Shown: positions 9,114-18,076 of the stretch, piece after piece
Layout of the letters: every line of letters begins with the position of its first letter
How positions within the stretch are numbered: the stretch's first letter is position 1
Source of the DNA: Brevundimonas intermedia
GTDB lineage: Bacteria > Pseudomonadota > Alphaproteobacteria > Caulobacterales > Caulobacteraceae
Direction: 5' to 3'
DNA: 64,000 nt
Assembly (NCBI RefSeq): GCF_004614235.1
Contig: NZ_SPVH01000001.1
Coordinates: 62,001-126,000, forward strand
The notes under the pieces: generated by a model
Seen by the model: the letters and a program-made list of their open reading frames with translations, nothing else
What the model was told of the DNA's origin: nothing
The model's database searches: none
Program-made: the position numbers and the translations under genes

Positions 9114-9401
9114 TCAACCCTGATCCTGGGCCGTGTGGAACAGGCGGATGATCTGAACTTGGCCGCCGCCAGCGCCGTCGGTCAGGGCGTAGACGATCAG
9201 GTATGGCGCGCCGGTGACCAGCTTCTCATACGTCCCTGGCTGCTTGCCCGGTCGCCCGATGGGCCGCTTGGCCAGCTTGTCCGTCGTCTCCAGGATTCTC
9301 AACTCGATCCGCTGGGCGGCGGCGAGATTTCGCTGCGCCAGATAGTCGATGGCATGGGTCAGTTCCAGCAAGGCCCGCCGCGACCAGACGACGGCGCGCA
9401 T
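9114..9401 (-). CDS. parE: ParE/RelE-family toxin
   Basis: A 95-residue toxin of the ParE/RelE fold. Features are the N-terminal VVWSRRALLELTHAIDYLAQRNLAAAQRI helix pair, GRPGKQPGTYEKLVTGAPYLIVY in the central sheet and a terminal VQIIRLFHTAQDQ strand. This resembles ParE, which poisons DNA gyrase, more than ribosome-dependent RelE, but the two cannot be told apart with certainty by eye. The start codon shares one base with the stop of the antitoxin (TGATG), so the pair is translationally coupled with the antitoxin first. It lies tail to tail with purF, six bases apart. Confidence 0.88.
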   Translation of the reverse strand: MRAVVWSRRALLELTHAIDYLAQRNLAAAQRIELRILETTDKLAKRPIGRPGKQPGTYEKLVTGAPYLIVYALTDGAGGGQVQIIRLFHTAQDQG

Positions 9402-9652
9402 CAGGATTCGTATTTGGCGATGGTCTCGCGAATCTGACGCTTGGCCTCATCGTGCGAAACGACATCGCCGTTGCGAAAATCTTCCAGCCCCTGCTCGACG
9501 GCCGCCATCATTTCCAGCTCGCGATCGACGTAGCCCGAGATGGCGCGTTCAGCGAGAAAGGACTGCGTTCGCTGGGTCTTCTCGGCAAGCAGCCCTAGTC
9601 GCTCCTTGAGCGTCCCGCTCATGCGGACAGTGACGGTCGTGCTGGCGGCCAT
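9401..9652 (-). CDS. parD: CopG/RHH-type antitoxin
   Basis: An 83-residue antitoxin partner. The N-terminus (STTVTVRMSGTLKERLGLLAEKTQRTQSFLAERAI) fits a ribbon-helix-helix DNA-binding fold. The C-terminus (VEQGLEDFRNGDVVSHDEAKRQIRETIAKYES) is the charged tail that would wrap the toxin. ATG 9652 is chosen because the RHH strand starts a few residues later and an operator-like repeat lies just upstream; a start at 9694 would place the operator inside the gene. It precedes the toxin with a one-base overlap. Confidence 0.88.
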   Translation of the reverse strand: MAASTTVTVRMSGTLKERLGLLAEKTQRTQSFLAERAISGYVDRELEMMAAVEQGLEDFRNGDVVSHDEAKRQIRETIAKYES

Positions 9653-9662
9653 GGCGGAATGC

Positions 9663-9693
9663 TCCTGTGCACATCTGAACACAGGATAACACA
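9663..9693 (-). promoter_or_regulatory. toxin-antitoxin operator (phased repeats)
   Basis: Three related hexamers, TGCACA (9668), AACACA (9678) and AACACA (9688), recur at exact 10-base steps. An inverted pair, TCCTGTG (9663-9669) and CACAGGA (9680-9686), overlaps them. The block lies 11 bases upstream of the antitoxin ATG. It fits a site bound by successive RHH dimers on one face of the helix for autorepression. Confidence 0.65.
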
Positions 9694-9728
9694 TTGACCC
9701 GTCGCATCGCCACTCCTACCACCCCGTC

Positions 9729-10484
9729 ATGACTGAAGCCCTGCCCCTGAACGACCGTATCGCCCTCGTCGTCGGCGCCTCGCGCGGCATCGGCTATGAG
9801 AGCGCGCTGGCCCTGGCCAAGGCGGGCGCGCACGTCATTGCAACCGCTCGCACCCAGGGCGGGCTGGAAGAGCTGGACGACGCCATCTTCGCCGCCACCG
9901 GCCGCCACGCGACCCTGATCCCGTTCGATCTGGTGGACGGCGGCGCCATCGACCGGCTGGGCGGCGCCATTTTCGAACGATTCAAGAAGCTGGACATCTG
10001 GGTCCACGCCGCGGCCACCATGGGGCCGTCGGGCCTGACGCCGGTGTCCCACGCCGATCCGCGCGAGTTCGCCAAGATCGAGAAGACCAACTTCACCGCC
10101 GTCTATCGCCTGATCCGCTCGCTGGAGCCGCTGTTGCGCGCCTCGGACGCCGGTCGCGCCATCCACTTCACCACCAGCGTCGCCAGCGCGCCCAAGGCCT
10201 TCTGGGGCATGTACGCCGCGACCAAGGCCGGCGCCGAGGCTCTGGTGAAGGCCTGGGCCGACGAGATCGAGAGCACGCCCGTCCGCGTCAGCATCGTCGA
10301 TCCCGGCCGCATGCGCACCGCCATGCGCGCCCAGGCCTATCCGGGCGAGGACCCGTCCGGCCTGCCTCACCCGTCCGAGATCGGACCCCTTGTCGTCGAT
10401 TTGGCTAGAGGCGACGCCACGCCCCCGCAGACGATCCGCTTCCGCGACTGGAAGGCCGGACCGACGACGGAGGCGCTGGTCTAG
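9729..10484 (+). CDS. short-chain dehydrogenase/reductase
   Basis: A 251-residue classical SDR. The cofactor-binding glycine motif is VVGASRGIG near residues 14-22, an NNAG-like HAAATMGPSG segment follows, and the catalytic Y-x-x-x-K is YAATK with a serine in TTSVASAP before it. The substrate is not identifiable; an acidic residue after the second strand is absent and ARTQ is present, which leans towards NADP(H). It is divergent from the toxin-antitoxin pair and converges on a second SDR gene (7-base gap). The two SDRs are not close copies of each other. Confidence 0.88.
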   Translation: MTEALPLNDRIALVVGASRGIGYESALALAKAGAHVIATARTQGGLEELDDAIFAATGRHATLIPFDLVDGGAIDRLGGAIFERFKKLDIWVHAAATMGPSGLTPVSHADPREFAKIEKTNFTAVYRLIRSLEPLLRASDAGRAIHFTTSVASAPKAFWGMYAATKAGAEALVKAWADEIESTPVRVSIVDPGRMRTAMRAQAYPGEDPSGLPHPSEIGPLVVDLARGDATPPQTIRFRDWKAGPTTEALV

Positions 10485-10491
10485 GCCGGGG

Positions 10492-11376
10492 TCAGCCCCA
10501 GGCGCTGGCGCCCGGCTCCTCACGGAAAGAGAAGTCGCCGTCGGTCGACTGCGACAGGTCACGCCAGGCCTCCAGCTCCGTCGTCAGCCCGGCGATCTTG
10601 CCCTCGATCATGCCGATAGCGTCCGTTCCGGCCGCCCATCGCACGGGCGGGTTTTCCGCATTGGCCAGGACCACCAGCGCCTGTCCCAGCTTGGCCGGAT
10701 CGCCCGCCTGGTTATGGCTGCGGGCCTCATAGAAGTCGCGTAGCGCAGCCGAGGCCTGGGCGTAGTCGGCGATGGGGTTGCCGGCATAGACGACCGATGT
10801 CGCATCCAGGAAGTCGGTGCGGAAGAAGCCCGGCTCGACGATGGTGACGTGGACGCCGAAGGGGCCGACCTCCTGGGCGACCGACTCGCTGAAGCCCTCG
10901 ATGGCGAACTTTGAGGCGCAATAGATCGAGCCGGACGCCCCGCCGACCATGCCTCCCACGGACGAGACGTTGAATACACGGCCCGAGCGCTGGGCGCGCA
11001 TGACCGGCAGCACGGCGCGAGTCATGTCGAACAGGCCGAAGACATTGGTGTCGAACTGGCTGCGCGCGTCCTGGGCGGTCGTCTCCTCGAAGATGCCGAG
11101 GTGGCCGTAACCGGCGTTGTTGACCAACACGTCGATGCGGCCGAAGCGGGCCATAGCGGCCTCGACGGCGGCGGCGATGGCGGCCGCATCCGTGACGTCC
11201 AGCGCCACGGACAGGACGGTGTCGCTATCGGGGCCGAAGGCCTTGATCAGGGCGTCGCGGTTGCGACCGGCGACGACGACGCGGTCGCCGGCGTCCAGGG
11301 CGGCGCGAGCGATGCCCGCGCCCAGGCCACGGGCCGCGCCGGTCACGAGCCAGGTCTTTTGAAGGGTCGTTGTCAT
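10492..11376 (-). CDS. short-chain dehydrogenase/reductase
   Basis: A 294-residue SDR with the cofactor motif VTGAARGLGAG (near residues 10-20), the NNAG motif (VLVNNAGYGH), the catalytic serine in NVSSVGG and the pair YCASK. The C-terminal extension (about 250-294) is longer than in basic SDRs and resembles the oxidoreductases often annotated as ketoreductase-like. ATG 11376 is used because the Rossmann strand starts soon after. It is divergent from an AraC-type regulator (145 bases between starts), a common arrangement for a regulator and its target. Confidence 0.88.
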   Translation of the reverse strand: MTTTLQKTWLVTGAARGLGAGIARAALDAGDRVVVAGRNRDALIKAFGPDSDTVLSVALDVTDAAAIAAAVEAAMARFGRIDVLVNNAGYGHLGIFEETTAQDARSQFDTNVFGLFDMTRAVLPVMRAQRSGRVFNVSSVGGMVGGASGSIYCASKFAIEGFSESVAQEVGPFGVHVTIVEPGFFRTDFLDATSVVYAGNPIADYAQASAALRDFYEARSHNQAGDPAKLGQALVVLANAENPPVRWAAGTDAIGMIEGKIAGLTTELEAWRDLSQSTDGDFSFREEPGASAWG

Positions 11377-11520
11377 GGGAAGTCTCCTCGGTCTGACCAG
11401 ACGGAGAAGACGCTGTTTCAACTTCCTAGCGTTAGGGCGATCCGGGCGAAGTCTTGCACGATCCTGTCAAACCGCCCTCGCCTGCTTGCGCGCACGCGAA
11501 GACAGGCGTTGGATGCATGC

Positions 11521-12423
11521 ATGAGCCTCTTGCCCGAAATGACCGACATCGTCGCGCGCCATGCGCCACCGGATCTGTCGCGATCCGCCGTGCCGGGCCT
11601 GCGCCTGTATGGCAGCGACGCGCAGACGCGGATGATCGCCGTCGCCTATGATCCCATGCTGTGCCTGGTGGTGTGCGGCGCCAAACAGACCATCCTGGGC
11701 GAGACGGTCTATTCCTATCGGGCCGGCGACTGTCTGGTGGTGTCGGCCGAACTGCCGGTGTGCGGCAGCATCGTCGAGGCGCCGTATCGCGCCCTCAGTT
11801 TCGACCTGAACCCCGCGACCATCGCCGGCCTAATGCTGGAGATCGACGCCCCTACCCCCTCGGATCAGCCGCCGCCGACCGGCATTCAGGTGACCCGACT
11901 GGAGGACGAACTGCTGGAGCCCATGGCGCGCCTGCTTCGCCTTCTGGACCGACCCGGAGAGATCGCCGTGATGACGCCGATGATCGAGCGCGAACTGGTC
12001 TGGCGCCTGCTCCACAGCCGGCACGCCGCCACCGTGCGTCAGATCGGCTCGGCCGAAAGCCGCCTGTCGGGCGTCAACCGCGCCATCAGCTGGATCCGCG
12101 CCCACTACGCCGAACCGATGCGGCTGGAGACTCTGGCGGACATGGCGGGCATGAGCCTATCGACCTTTCACCGGCATTTCCGTACCGTGACGACCATGAG
12201 CCCGCTGCAGTTCCACAAACAGGTGCGGCTACGAGAAGCGCGCGCCCGACTGCTGACCGGCCTGGATGGCGCGGCCGAGACCGGCTTCGCCGTCGGCTAC
12301 GACAGCCTCTCCCAGTTCAGCCGCGAATACGCCCGCCAGTTCGGCCTGCCGCCCGGTCGCGATGCAGCGCGCATGCGCGAAAGCCTGATGGTCTACGGGC
12401 CAGCCGGGAGCCGAGCCGCTTAG
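11521..12423 (+). CDS. AraC-family transcriptional regulator
   Basis: A 300-residue regulator. Residues 1-180 match the AraC_N type ligand domain (RAGDCLVVSAELPVCGSIVEA segment), and the last 100 residues hold two helix-turn-helix motifs (LETLADMAGMSLSTFHRHFRTVT and the AAETGFAVGYDSLSQFSREYARQFG segment). ATG 11521 is the last of three overlapping ATG triplets in GGATGCATGCATG and is the one in frame. It is divergent from the SDR gene at 10492-11376 and is the best candidate to control it. Its stop overlaps the stop of the convergent methyltransferase-like gene. Confidence 0.9.
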   Translation: MSLLPEMTDIVARHAPPDLSRSAVPGLRLYGSDAQTRMIAVAYDPMLCLVVCGAKQTILGETVYSYRAGDCLVVSAELPVCGSIVEAPYRALSFDLNPATIAGLMLEIDAPTPSDQPPPTGIQVTRLEDELLEPMARLLRLLDRPGEIAVMTPMIERELVWRLLHSRHAATVRQIGSAESRLSGVNRAISWIRAHYAEPMRLETLADMAGMSLSTFHRHFRTVTTMSPLQFHKQVRLREARARLLTGLDGAAETGFAVGYDSLSQFSREYARQFGLPPGRDAARMRESLMVYGPAGSRAA

Positions 12424-13046
12424 GGCAGGTGCGCCAGAACCCGCAGCCAGCCCTCGGCCTGGGCCAGGTCGATGGCCTCGAACAGCGGGATCGCCACCAG
12501 GAAGACCAGACCGTCGCGGATGGTGGTCAGAAAGAACGACGGCCGCACCGACAGTTCCGCCTCGTCGCGCCACAGCGCGAACTTGGGCCAGAAACGCGGC
12601 GTCAGGGCCTTGTAGGCCGCATAGTCGGCGCCGAAAGTCGCGCCCAGCCAGGCCTCTTCACGGCGCACCGTCAGGTAGAAGACCGCCAGCGACGCCAGGG
12701 TGAACAGCACCGCCAGGGTCAGGCTGCCGCTCTGGGCGCCGATCCCGAAGGCGCCGAAGAAGCTGAAGATATAGAGAGGGTTACGGCTGATAGAATAGGG
12801 ACCGCGCGAGACGATCTCGGCCTTCTTGCGCCCGCCGATATAGAGCGAGCACCAGGCACGTCCCACGATGGCGAAGACGATGGCGGCCAGGCCCACTGCC
12901 TCGACGCCTTCATGCAGCGGACTGTCCACGCCCGTCACGGACTGGGACACCATGGTCAGACCGACCAGGGCGAGCAGCGCGACGAGGACGGCGCCCTTGC
13001 GGATTTTCTGCACCGCCTGAAGGTCGAACACCTGGGTCGTGGTCAT
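12420..13046 (-). CDS. isoprenylcysteine carboxyl methyltransferase-like membrane protein
   Basis: A 208-residue integral membrane protein with about five hydrophobic segments. The motif GPYSISRNPLYIFSFFGAFG followed later by REEAWLGATFGADYAAYKALTPRFWP is the S-adenosylmethionine-binding signature of the ICMT/PEMT family (R-x-P-x-Y, then E-E-x-x-L and Y-x-x-Y). Bacterial members methylate unknown lipids or proteins. ATG 13046 is chosen because the frame upstream lacks family resemblance. The gene ends inside the stop codon region of the AraC gene on the other strand. Confidence 0.78.
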   Translation of the reverse strand: MTTTQVFDLQAVQKIRKGAVLVALLALVGLTMVSQSVTGVDSPLHEGVEAVGLAAIVFAIVGRAWCSLYIGGRKKAEIVSRGPYSISRNPLYIFSFFGAFGIGAQSGSLTLAVLFTLASLAVFYLTVRREEAWLGATFGADYAAYKALTPRFWPKFALWRDEAELSVRPSFFLTTIRDGLVFLVAIPLFEAIDLAQAEGWLRVLAHLP

Positions 13047-13170
13047 GAATCGCTCCGGATTGATTCCAAATCCAAGCGCCGCTTTCAACTGACGAGCAAG
13101 CGGTATGTTTGCGAGCGAAAATCGGTCTCGCAAAGTATGCGGATCAGGTTCGACCGCGGCGACGTCGGCC

Positions 13171-13635
13171 TCAGTCTTCGTAAGACAGCTCCTCGGACGC
13201 TGGCCGGATCGGCTCAGGGAGTTCGGGCGGGGTCGAGTCGGCGTAGGTGAGATAGTTGCGCCACACGACGTGGGTGCGCTCTCGCGTCATGTCGATACGG
13301 CAACGCAGCGCTGCCACGTTGCGGATCGAGCCGCCGTTCCACTTGTCGTACACACCCTTGCAGACCAGATCGGCATAGGCGGCCCAGGCCTCCTGGGCCT
13401 GATCCAGATAGGCGCGCTGCGACAACGAAAAAGTCGCGTTCCCCGCCCCCTGATCCGCCGCGTCCGCATTTCGGCGGGCAGCGACCAGATAGTGATCCAT
13501 CCGCTCGACCTCGCGCGACAGGTCACGTGATGCGCAAGCATTGATGGCCAGCGTGTCCTCCGCCTTCGCGCAGTCCGCGGGCAGATGATCGGGGGACTGG
13601 CTGACCAAAAGGAGCGAAACGATTGCAAAGAGCAT
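13171..13635 (-). CDS. exported LprI/DUF1311-like protein
   Basis: A 154-residue protein with a signal peptide (MLFAIVSLLLVSQS). The mature part has cysteines and spacing of the lysozyme-inhibitor LprI N-terminal family (DUF1311): CAKAEDTLAINACAS, then a helical stretch with QRAYLDQAQEAWAAYADLVC and a late RC before the last helix. Members are small periplasmic helical proteins; inhibition of lysozyme is shown only for mycobacterial LprI, so the role here is open. ATG 13635 places the signal peptide at the N-terminus. It sits downstream of the NUDIX gene on the same strand. Confidence 0.75.
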   Translation of the reverse strand: MLFAIVSLLLVSQSPDHLPADCAKAEDTLAINACASRDLSREVERMDHYLVAARRNADAADQGAGNATFSLSQRAYLDQAQEAWAAYADLVCKGVYDKWNGGSIRNVAALRCRIDMTRERTHVVWRNYLTYADSTPPELPEPIRPASEELSYED

Positions 13636-13700
13636 ACCGGGTTCCCGAGAATGAAGCGCCGCGCCAGCTTCACACGCATCGCCCCATCTCGAAAGGCGGT

Positions 13701-14165
13701 TCACAGCCCGTCTAGAATATCCGCCAACTCCGCCGGCCAGATCGTCTCGGTCGAGGCCCGGATGTCGGCGACGCTCCACCAGCGATGCGCCACAAGGACA
13801 TCCCGCTCCTCCTCCGTCCATCCGGCGGACGACAGGTCGAACGCCTCGGTGCGCAGCAGGAAGAACCGCTGATCCACATCGGCCATGCGACCGTCAGGCA
13901 GGCGGAAACTGACGCGGACCTGGGCGACCTGAGGGCCGGGATCGGCGACGACCAGCCCAGTCTCCTCCAACAGTTCGCGACGGGCGGCGTCCTCATAGGT
14001 CTCGCCCGGTTCGCAGCCGCCGCCCGGCGTGGCCCAGAAGGCCGTGCCGGCCAGAGCCCCCTGGGAAAAGACGAAGTGCAACAGCAGCACCCGCCCCTGC
14101 CCGTCCAGGATCAGCCAGCGCGAGGTCGGCCGGTCTGGAAGGACGGGGGCGACCGCGTTGGTCAC
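13701..14165 (-). CDS. NUDIX hydrolase
   Basis: A 154-residue pyrophosphohydrolase. The NUDIX box is complete at residues 49-71: G-x5-E, R-E-L-L-E-E-T-G-L. The protein acts on a nucleoside diphosphate linked to another moiety; the exact substrate is not visible. GTG 14165 is proposed as start, four bases after the der stop codon, which makes it the distal gene of the yfgM-bamB-der operon. An ATG at 14240 would overlap der by 71 bases and adds a basic, non-conserved leader. Residues DRPTSRWLILDGQGRVLLL form the first strands of the fold. Confidence 0.88.
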   Translation of the reverse strand: MTNAVAPVLPDRPTSRWLILDGQGRVLLLHFVFSQGALAGTAFWATPGGGCEPGETYEDAARRELLEETGLVVADPGPQVAQVRVSFRLPDGRMADVDQRFFLLRTEAFDLSSAGWTEEERDVLVAHRWWSVADIRASTETIWPAELADILDGL

Positions 14166-14169
14166 GCCG

Positions 14170-15789
14170 TCACTTCTTGGCGCCGCCCTTTTGGCCCGTA
14201 CGAATCCGGCCGGAACGCGAGACCTGACGCGCGCCGCCACGGGCGCCCTTCTGGACCGCCACCGACGAACCGGCCTTCTTGGACGCGCTGGACTTCAGGC
14301 CGCCCAAGACCTTGGGCTGGGCCTTGCGGGTCTTCTTCTGCTCCAGCGCCTTGCCGGGCAGCTTGGACAGGGCCTCTTCCTTCTCTGCCTTCTTGATGCG
14401 GCGCGGTGCGGTCTTGGCGTCGCCCTTGTAGCGTTCCGGCCCCGACTTGGCGCCGCCCTCGGCATAGGGGTTCACGCCGCTGGACTTGACGTTCAGGCGG
14501 ATCGGCGTGCCCGGCAGGTCGAAGCTCTCGCGGATCGAGTTGACCAGATAGCGCTTGTAATGCTCGGGCATCGACTCGGCGCGGTTGGCCATCAGCACGA
14601 AGGTCGGCGGACGGGCCTTGGTCTGGGCGATGTATTTCGGCTTGATGCGCTTGCCGTCCACTGCGGGGGGCGGGTGCCGCTGCGTCGCCATGGCCAGCCA
14701 GGTATTCAGGTCCTTGGTCTTCACCTTGACCGACCAGGTGTCATAGGCCTGAAGCACGGCCGGCATCAGGCGTTCGACGCCACGGCCCGAGTGCGAGGAC
14801 AGGACCACGAAGGGCGAACCCTTCAGCTGGGGCAGCTTGTCCTCAGCCATGCCCTTGAGCTTGGCCATGCGCGCCTGGGGCTCTTCTTCCAAGTCCCATT
14901 TGGACGCGACATAGACCAGGGCGCGGCCTTCGCGCTCGACCAGGTCGGCCAGTTGCAGGTCCTGGGTGTCGAAGGCGTCGTCCTTGTCCATCATCAGGAT
15001 GACGACTTCGGCGAAGGTGATGGCCCGGATGGTGTCGGCGACCGACAGCTTCTCCAGCTTCTCCTGCACCCGCGCCTTGCGACGCATCCCGGCCGTATCG
15101 ACCAAACGGATGTTCTTGCCCTCGAACACCCAATCGACCGAGATGGAGTCGCGCGTGATCCCCGCTTCCGGCCCGGTCAGCAGGCGGTCGTCGCCGATCA
15201 GGCGATTGATCAGGGTCGACTTGCCCGCGTTGGGCCGGCCGATGACGGCGATACGGATCGGCTTGTCCGGCTCGTCGATCTCTTCGATGAAGATGTCTTC
15301 GGACGCTGCGCGGATGGCCTTGTAGAGGTCAGCCATGCCCTCGCCATGCTCGGCGGAGATGGCGACCGGCTCGCCGAAGCCCAGGGCGTGCGCCTCGCCA
15401 ACGCCGCCACCGCTCTCGCGGCTCTCGGACTTGTTGGCCAGCAGGATGATCGGCTTGTGAACCTTGCGCAGGCGTTCGGCGAAGATCCGGTCCAGAGCGG
15501 TGACGCCTTCGCGGGCGTCCATCATGAACATGACCAGTTCGGCGTCATCCAGCGCGGCCTCCGTCTGCTCGCGCATCCGGGCTTCCAGGCTGTCGTCGGT
15601 GACATCCTCGTAGCCGGCCGTGTCGATCAGCGTCAGATCCATGTCGCCGATGTTGCCGTCGGCATAGCGCCGGTCACGAGTCACGCCGGGGCGATCGTCG
15701 ACCAGCGCGAGGCGCTTGCCGACGAGGCGGTTGAACAGTGTCGATTTGCCCACATTGGGGCGGCCGACGATGGCGACCTTCAGAGCCAT
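14170..15789 (-). CDS. der: ribosome biogenesis GTPase Der (EngA)
   Basis: A double GTPase needed for 50S subunit assembly. It has G1 loops GRPNVGKST (9-17) and GRPNAGKST (near 184-192), each followed by its own DxxG motif (LIDTAGYED and LVDTAGMRR) and NKxD-like motif (LLANKSE and YVASKWD). A KH-like domain follows (about 370-455). At 539 residues it exceeds the 490 of E. coli Der because of a lysine- and arginine-rich tail after about residue 455, common in Caulobacterales. It lies downstream of bamB (31 bases) and upstream of the NUDIX gene. Confidence 0.97.
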   Translation of the reverse strand: MALKVAIVGRPNVGKSTLFNRLVGKRLALVDDRPGVTRDRRYADGNIGDMDLTLIDTAGYEDVTDDSLEARMREQTEAALDDAELVMFMMDAREGVTALDRIFAERLRKVHKPIILLANKSESRESGGGVGEAHALGFGEPVAISAEHGEGMADLYKAIRAASEDIFIEEIDEPDKPIRIAVIGRPNAGKSTLINRLIGDDRLLTGPEAGITRDSISVDWVFEGKNIRLVDTAGMRRKARVQEKLEKLSVADTIRAITFAEVVILMMDKDDAFDTQDLQLADLVEREGRALVYVASKWDLEEEPQARMAKLKGMAEDKLPQLKGSPFVVLSSHSGRGVERLMPAVLQAYDTWSVKVKTKDLNTWLAMATQRHPPPAVDGKRIKPKYIAQTKARPPTFVLMANRAESMPEHYKRYLVNSIRESFDLPGTPIRLNVKSSGVNPYAEGGAKSGPERYKGDAKTAPRRIKKAEKEEALSKLPGKALEQKKTRKAQPKVLGGLKSSASKKAGSSVAVQKGARGGARQVSRSGRIRTGQKGGAKK

Positions 15790-15820
15790 GTCGGCTTTCT
15801 AGCTTAGTTCGGGCTGAAAA

Positions 15821-17200
15821 TCAGCGGATGCAGATCAGCTGACCGTTATCGGTCAGCACGTACAGGGCGCCGTTGTAGGCGGCAGGCGCGATATAGGCGG
15901 GCGCGCCCAGCTTCAGGGTCGTCTGCGCCACGCCGGTCTTGGGATCGAAGGCCACAGCCTCGCCGAACGAATTGACCATCACCAGGCGGTTGGAGGCCAG
16001 CAGCGGACCCGACCATTGCGGCGTCAGTTCGCGGTCGAAGAAGCCGAAGAAGCCGCCTTCCTTGCGGATGCGTCCTTCGTTCAGCTCGCGCGTCCAATAA
16101 ATCTGACCCGTATCGCGGTTGACGGTGATCAGCTGACCCGACTTGGACACCACGAAGACGGCATCACCGACTGGCAGCGGCGCGTTCACACCCGTCACCG
16201 GCAGCTGCCACTTGGGTTGGCCCGAACGCAGGTCCAGCGCCGACAGCACGCCGGAGTGGCTGACGCCATAGACCATGCCGCGGCTGATGACCGGACGGCC
16301 CGCGACGTCGCGAACTTCCGACAGGGCGCTGGTGCGGCTGGTGCGCGACAGGGTTTCTTCCCACACGGCCTGACCGTTCAGGGCGCTGAGGGCGACCAGT
16401 TGGCCCGAGGCGAAGGGCGCGACGACGGTGTTGCCGCTGACGGCCGGGCTGGAGGCGCGCATGACGCGCGCCGGCTCGGCGATGCCGCGATAGGTCCAGT
16501 CCTGGGCGCCCGTCGCAGCGTCGAAGGCGAACAACTGGCTGTCCACATCGACCACGAAGACGCGGTTGCCCGACACGGTCGGGGCGCCGTGGATCGGGGC
16601 ATCCACCTGCTGGGTCCAGACCACCGCGCCGGTGTTGGCGTCCAGCGCCGACATCGAACGATAGCCCGAGGAGACGAACACCTTGCCGCCGCCCACGGCG
16701 ACGCCGCCGCCGAAGCCGCCGTTGCGGTCACGCTCGTCGTTCTTGACGTTGGCCTTCCACAGGACTTCGCCGGTGTCGGCCGACACGGCCGAAACGGTTG
16801 ATTCGCCGTCCAGCACGAAGATCTTGCCGTCGGCGGCCACGATGGGCGCCATGACGTTGCCGACGTGGGCCGAGCCCTCGCCGATGTTGCGCTTCCAGGC
16901 GATCTGGAAGTTCGGGGCGGCGATGACGTGTTCGACCAGGTTTTCGGAGGTTCCGCCCGGCTGGGTCCAGGCCGTGATCGCCTGGGGTCCGGGCAGGAAG
17001 AAGTCTCGGCCTGACAGGGCGGCCGACGGGGTCAGCGTCTGTTCGAACTCCAGCACCGAAATCCGCTGGCCGGCCGATGCGGTCGCCCCCGCCTCCTCCT
17101 CGCCGCCCAGGCCAAACGGCAGGTTGCGGCGCACGGTGCCGCAGGACGCGACCGTCGCGGCGACGCCGCAGATCAGCGCGACTTTCAGAACTCGGTTCAT
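15821..17200 (-). CDS. bamB: outer membrane assembly lipoprotein BamB
   Basis: A PQQ-like beta-propeller lipoprotein of the BAM complex, which inserts beta-barrels into the outer membrane. Residues 10-20 form a lipobox ending in C20 (VASC). The rest consists of repeated blades with the W/A-x-x-x-x-G signature, for example SAVSADTGEVLWKANV, SALDANTGAVVWTQQV and ITVNRDTGQIYWTREL. ATG 17200 is preferred, with AGGA 8 bases before it; a GTG at 17227 would overlap the upstream stop by one base. The order yfgM-bamB-der is the same as in E. coli. Many TonB receptors in this genome would depend on it. Confidence 0.93.
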   Translation of the reverse strand: MNRVLKVALICGVAATVASCGTVRRNLPFGLGGEEEAGATASAGQRISVLEFEQTLTPSAALSGRDFFLPGPQAITAWTQPGGTSENLVEHVIAAPNFQIAWKRNIGEGSAHVGNVMAPIVAADGKIFVLDGESTVSAVSADTGEVLWKANVKNDERDRNGGFGGGVAVGGGKVFVSSGYRSMSALDANTGAVVWTQQVDAPIHGAPTVSGNRVFVVDVDSQLFAFDAATGAQDWTYRGIAEPARVMRASSPAVSGNTVVAPFASGQLVALSALNGQAVWEETLSRTSRTSALSEVRDVAGRPVISRGMVYGVSHSGVLSALDLRSGQPKWQLPVTGVNAPLPVGDAVFVVSKSGQLITVNRDTGQIYWTRELNEGRIRKEGGFFGFFDRELTPQWSGPLLASNRLVMVNSFGEAVAFDPKTGVAQTTLKLGAPAYIAPAAYNGALYVLTDNGQLICIR

Positions 17201-17226
17201 CTGGGGCGTCCTGTAAGGGGTCGTCA

Positions 17227-17997
17227 CTATTGGGCGGCCGGGGCGGCGGCAGGAGCCGCTGCGGGCGCCGAAGGGGTCATCGCATTCGCGGCGCCGGCGG
17301 CGGGCGGCGTGGCCTTGGCGGCGGCGTCGATGATAGGCTTGATCGCGCCTGCGGTGCCGGCGTCGATGGATTCCACCGCGATCTGGGCGCGCTGACGCAC
17401 CGTATCCGGCACGTCCTGACCGAGTTGCAGCAGGACGAAGGCCTCGCGGGCCTCCTTGGTCTTGCCGTGCTGGAGGCGCGCCAGGGCCAGGGCTTCCTGG
17501 GCGAAGGCGTGCAGCGGACGGTCGTCTTCGGCCAGCGGCGTCAGGCGGGCCTCGATATCGGCCAGGGGCGCGGTGTCCATGATCAGGAAGGCGGCCTTGA
17601 GCGCGGGCGGATCCGACAGCAGCGGATCGCTGGAGGCCTTGGCGGCTTCGTCGAACAGGCGGACGGCGTCGGGGAACTTGTTGGCGCTGACGGCCAGGCC
17701 GGCCTGCTGTTGCAAGGCCATGACCTTGTAGGCGCCATTGCCTTCCTTGACCGCTTCCTCGAAGGCGGCGCGGGCGTCCATCGGCTTGTCGGCCCGCAGG
17801 GCCTCCATGCCGCGATCATAGGCCTCTGCGCCCTTGCCGGCCTTGTTCGTGTTGAGGCTGTCCCAGCCCCACCAGCCCAATGCGCCGATCAGGGCGACCA
17901 CCAGCACCACGCCGAAAACGGGCAGCCAGGTCTTGGCCAGGCGCTTCACCTTTTCGGAGCGAAGCTCCTCCTCGACCTGCTCGAAGACATCAACCAC
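17227..17997 (-). CDS. yfgM: YfgM-like tetratricopeptide membrane protein
   Basis: A 256-residue protein with a cytoplasmic N-terminus (VFEQVEEELRSEKVKRLAKTW), one transmembrane helix (about 27-47, VFGVVLVVALIGALGWWGW) and a periplasmic domain of TPR-type helices. In E. coli YfgM works with PpiD at the Sec translocon. The C-terminal 35 residues are an alanine/proline-rich tail (GAANAMTPSAPAAAPAAAPAAQ-like) that looks disordered. The start is GTG 17997. It is the first gene of the yfgM-bamB-der-NUDIX run, and its stop touches the region of the bamB start. Confidence 0.85.
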   Translation of the reverse strand: MVDVFEQVEEELRSEKVKRLAKTWLPVFGVVLVVALIGALGWWGWDSLNTNKAGKGAEAYDRGMEALRADKPMDARAAFEEAVKEGNGAYKVMALQQQAGLAVSANKFPDAVRLFDEAAKASSDPLLSDPPALKAAFLIMDTAPLADIEARLTPLAEDDRPLHAFAQEALALARLQHGKTKEAREAFVLLQLGQDVPDTVRQRAQIAVESIDAGTAGAIKPIIDAAAKATPPAAGAANAMTPSAPAAAPAAAPAAQ

Positions 17998-18076
17998 TGA
18001 AACGTCGCCCCAAAATCGCGAAATGCAAACCGGCGCGGACCCTAGAAGGTCGGCTCCCCGCCCGCAACGTCGTCCG

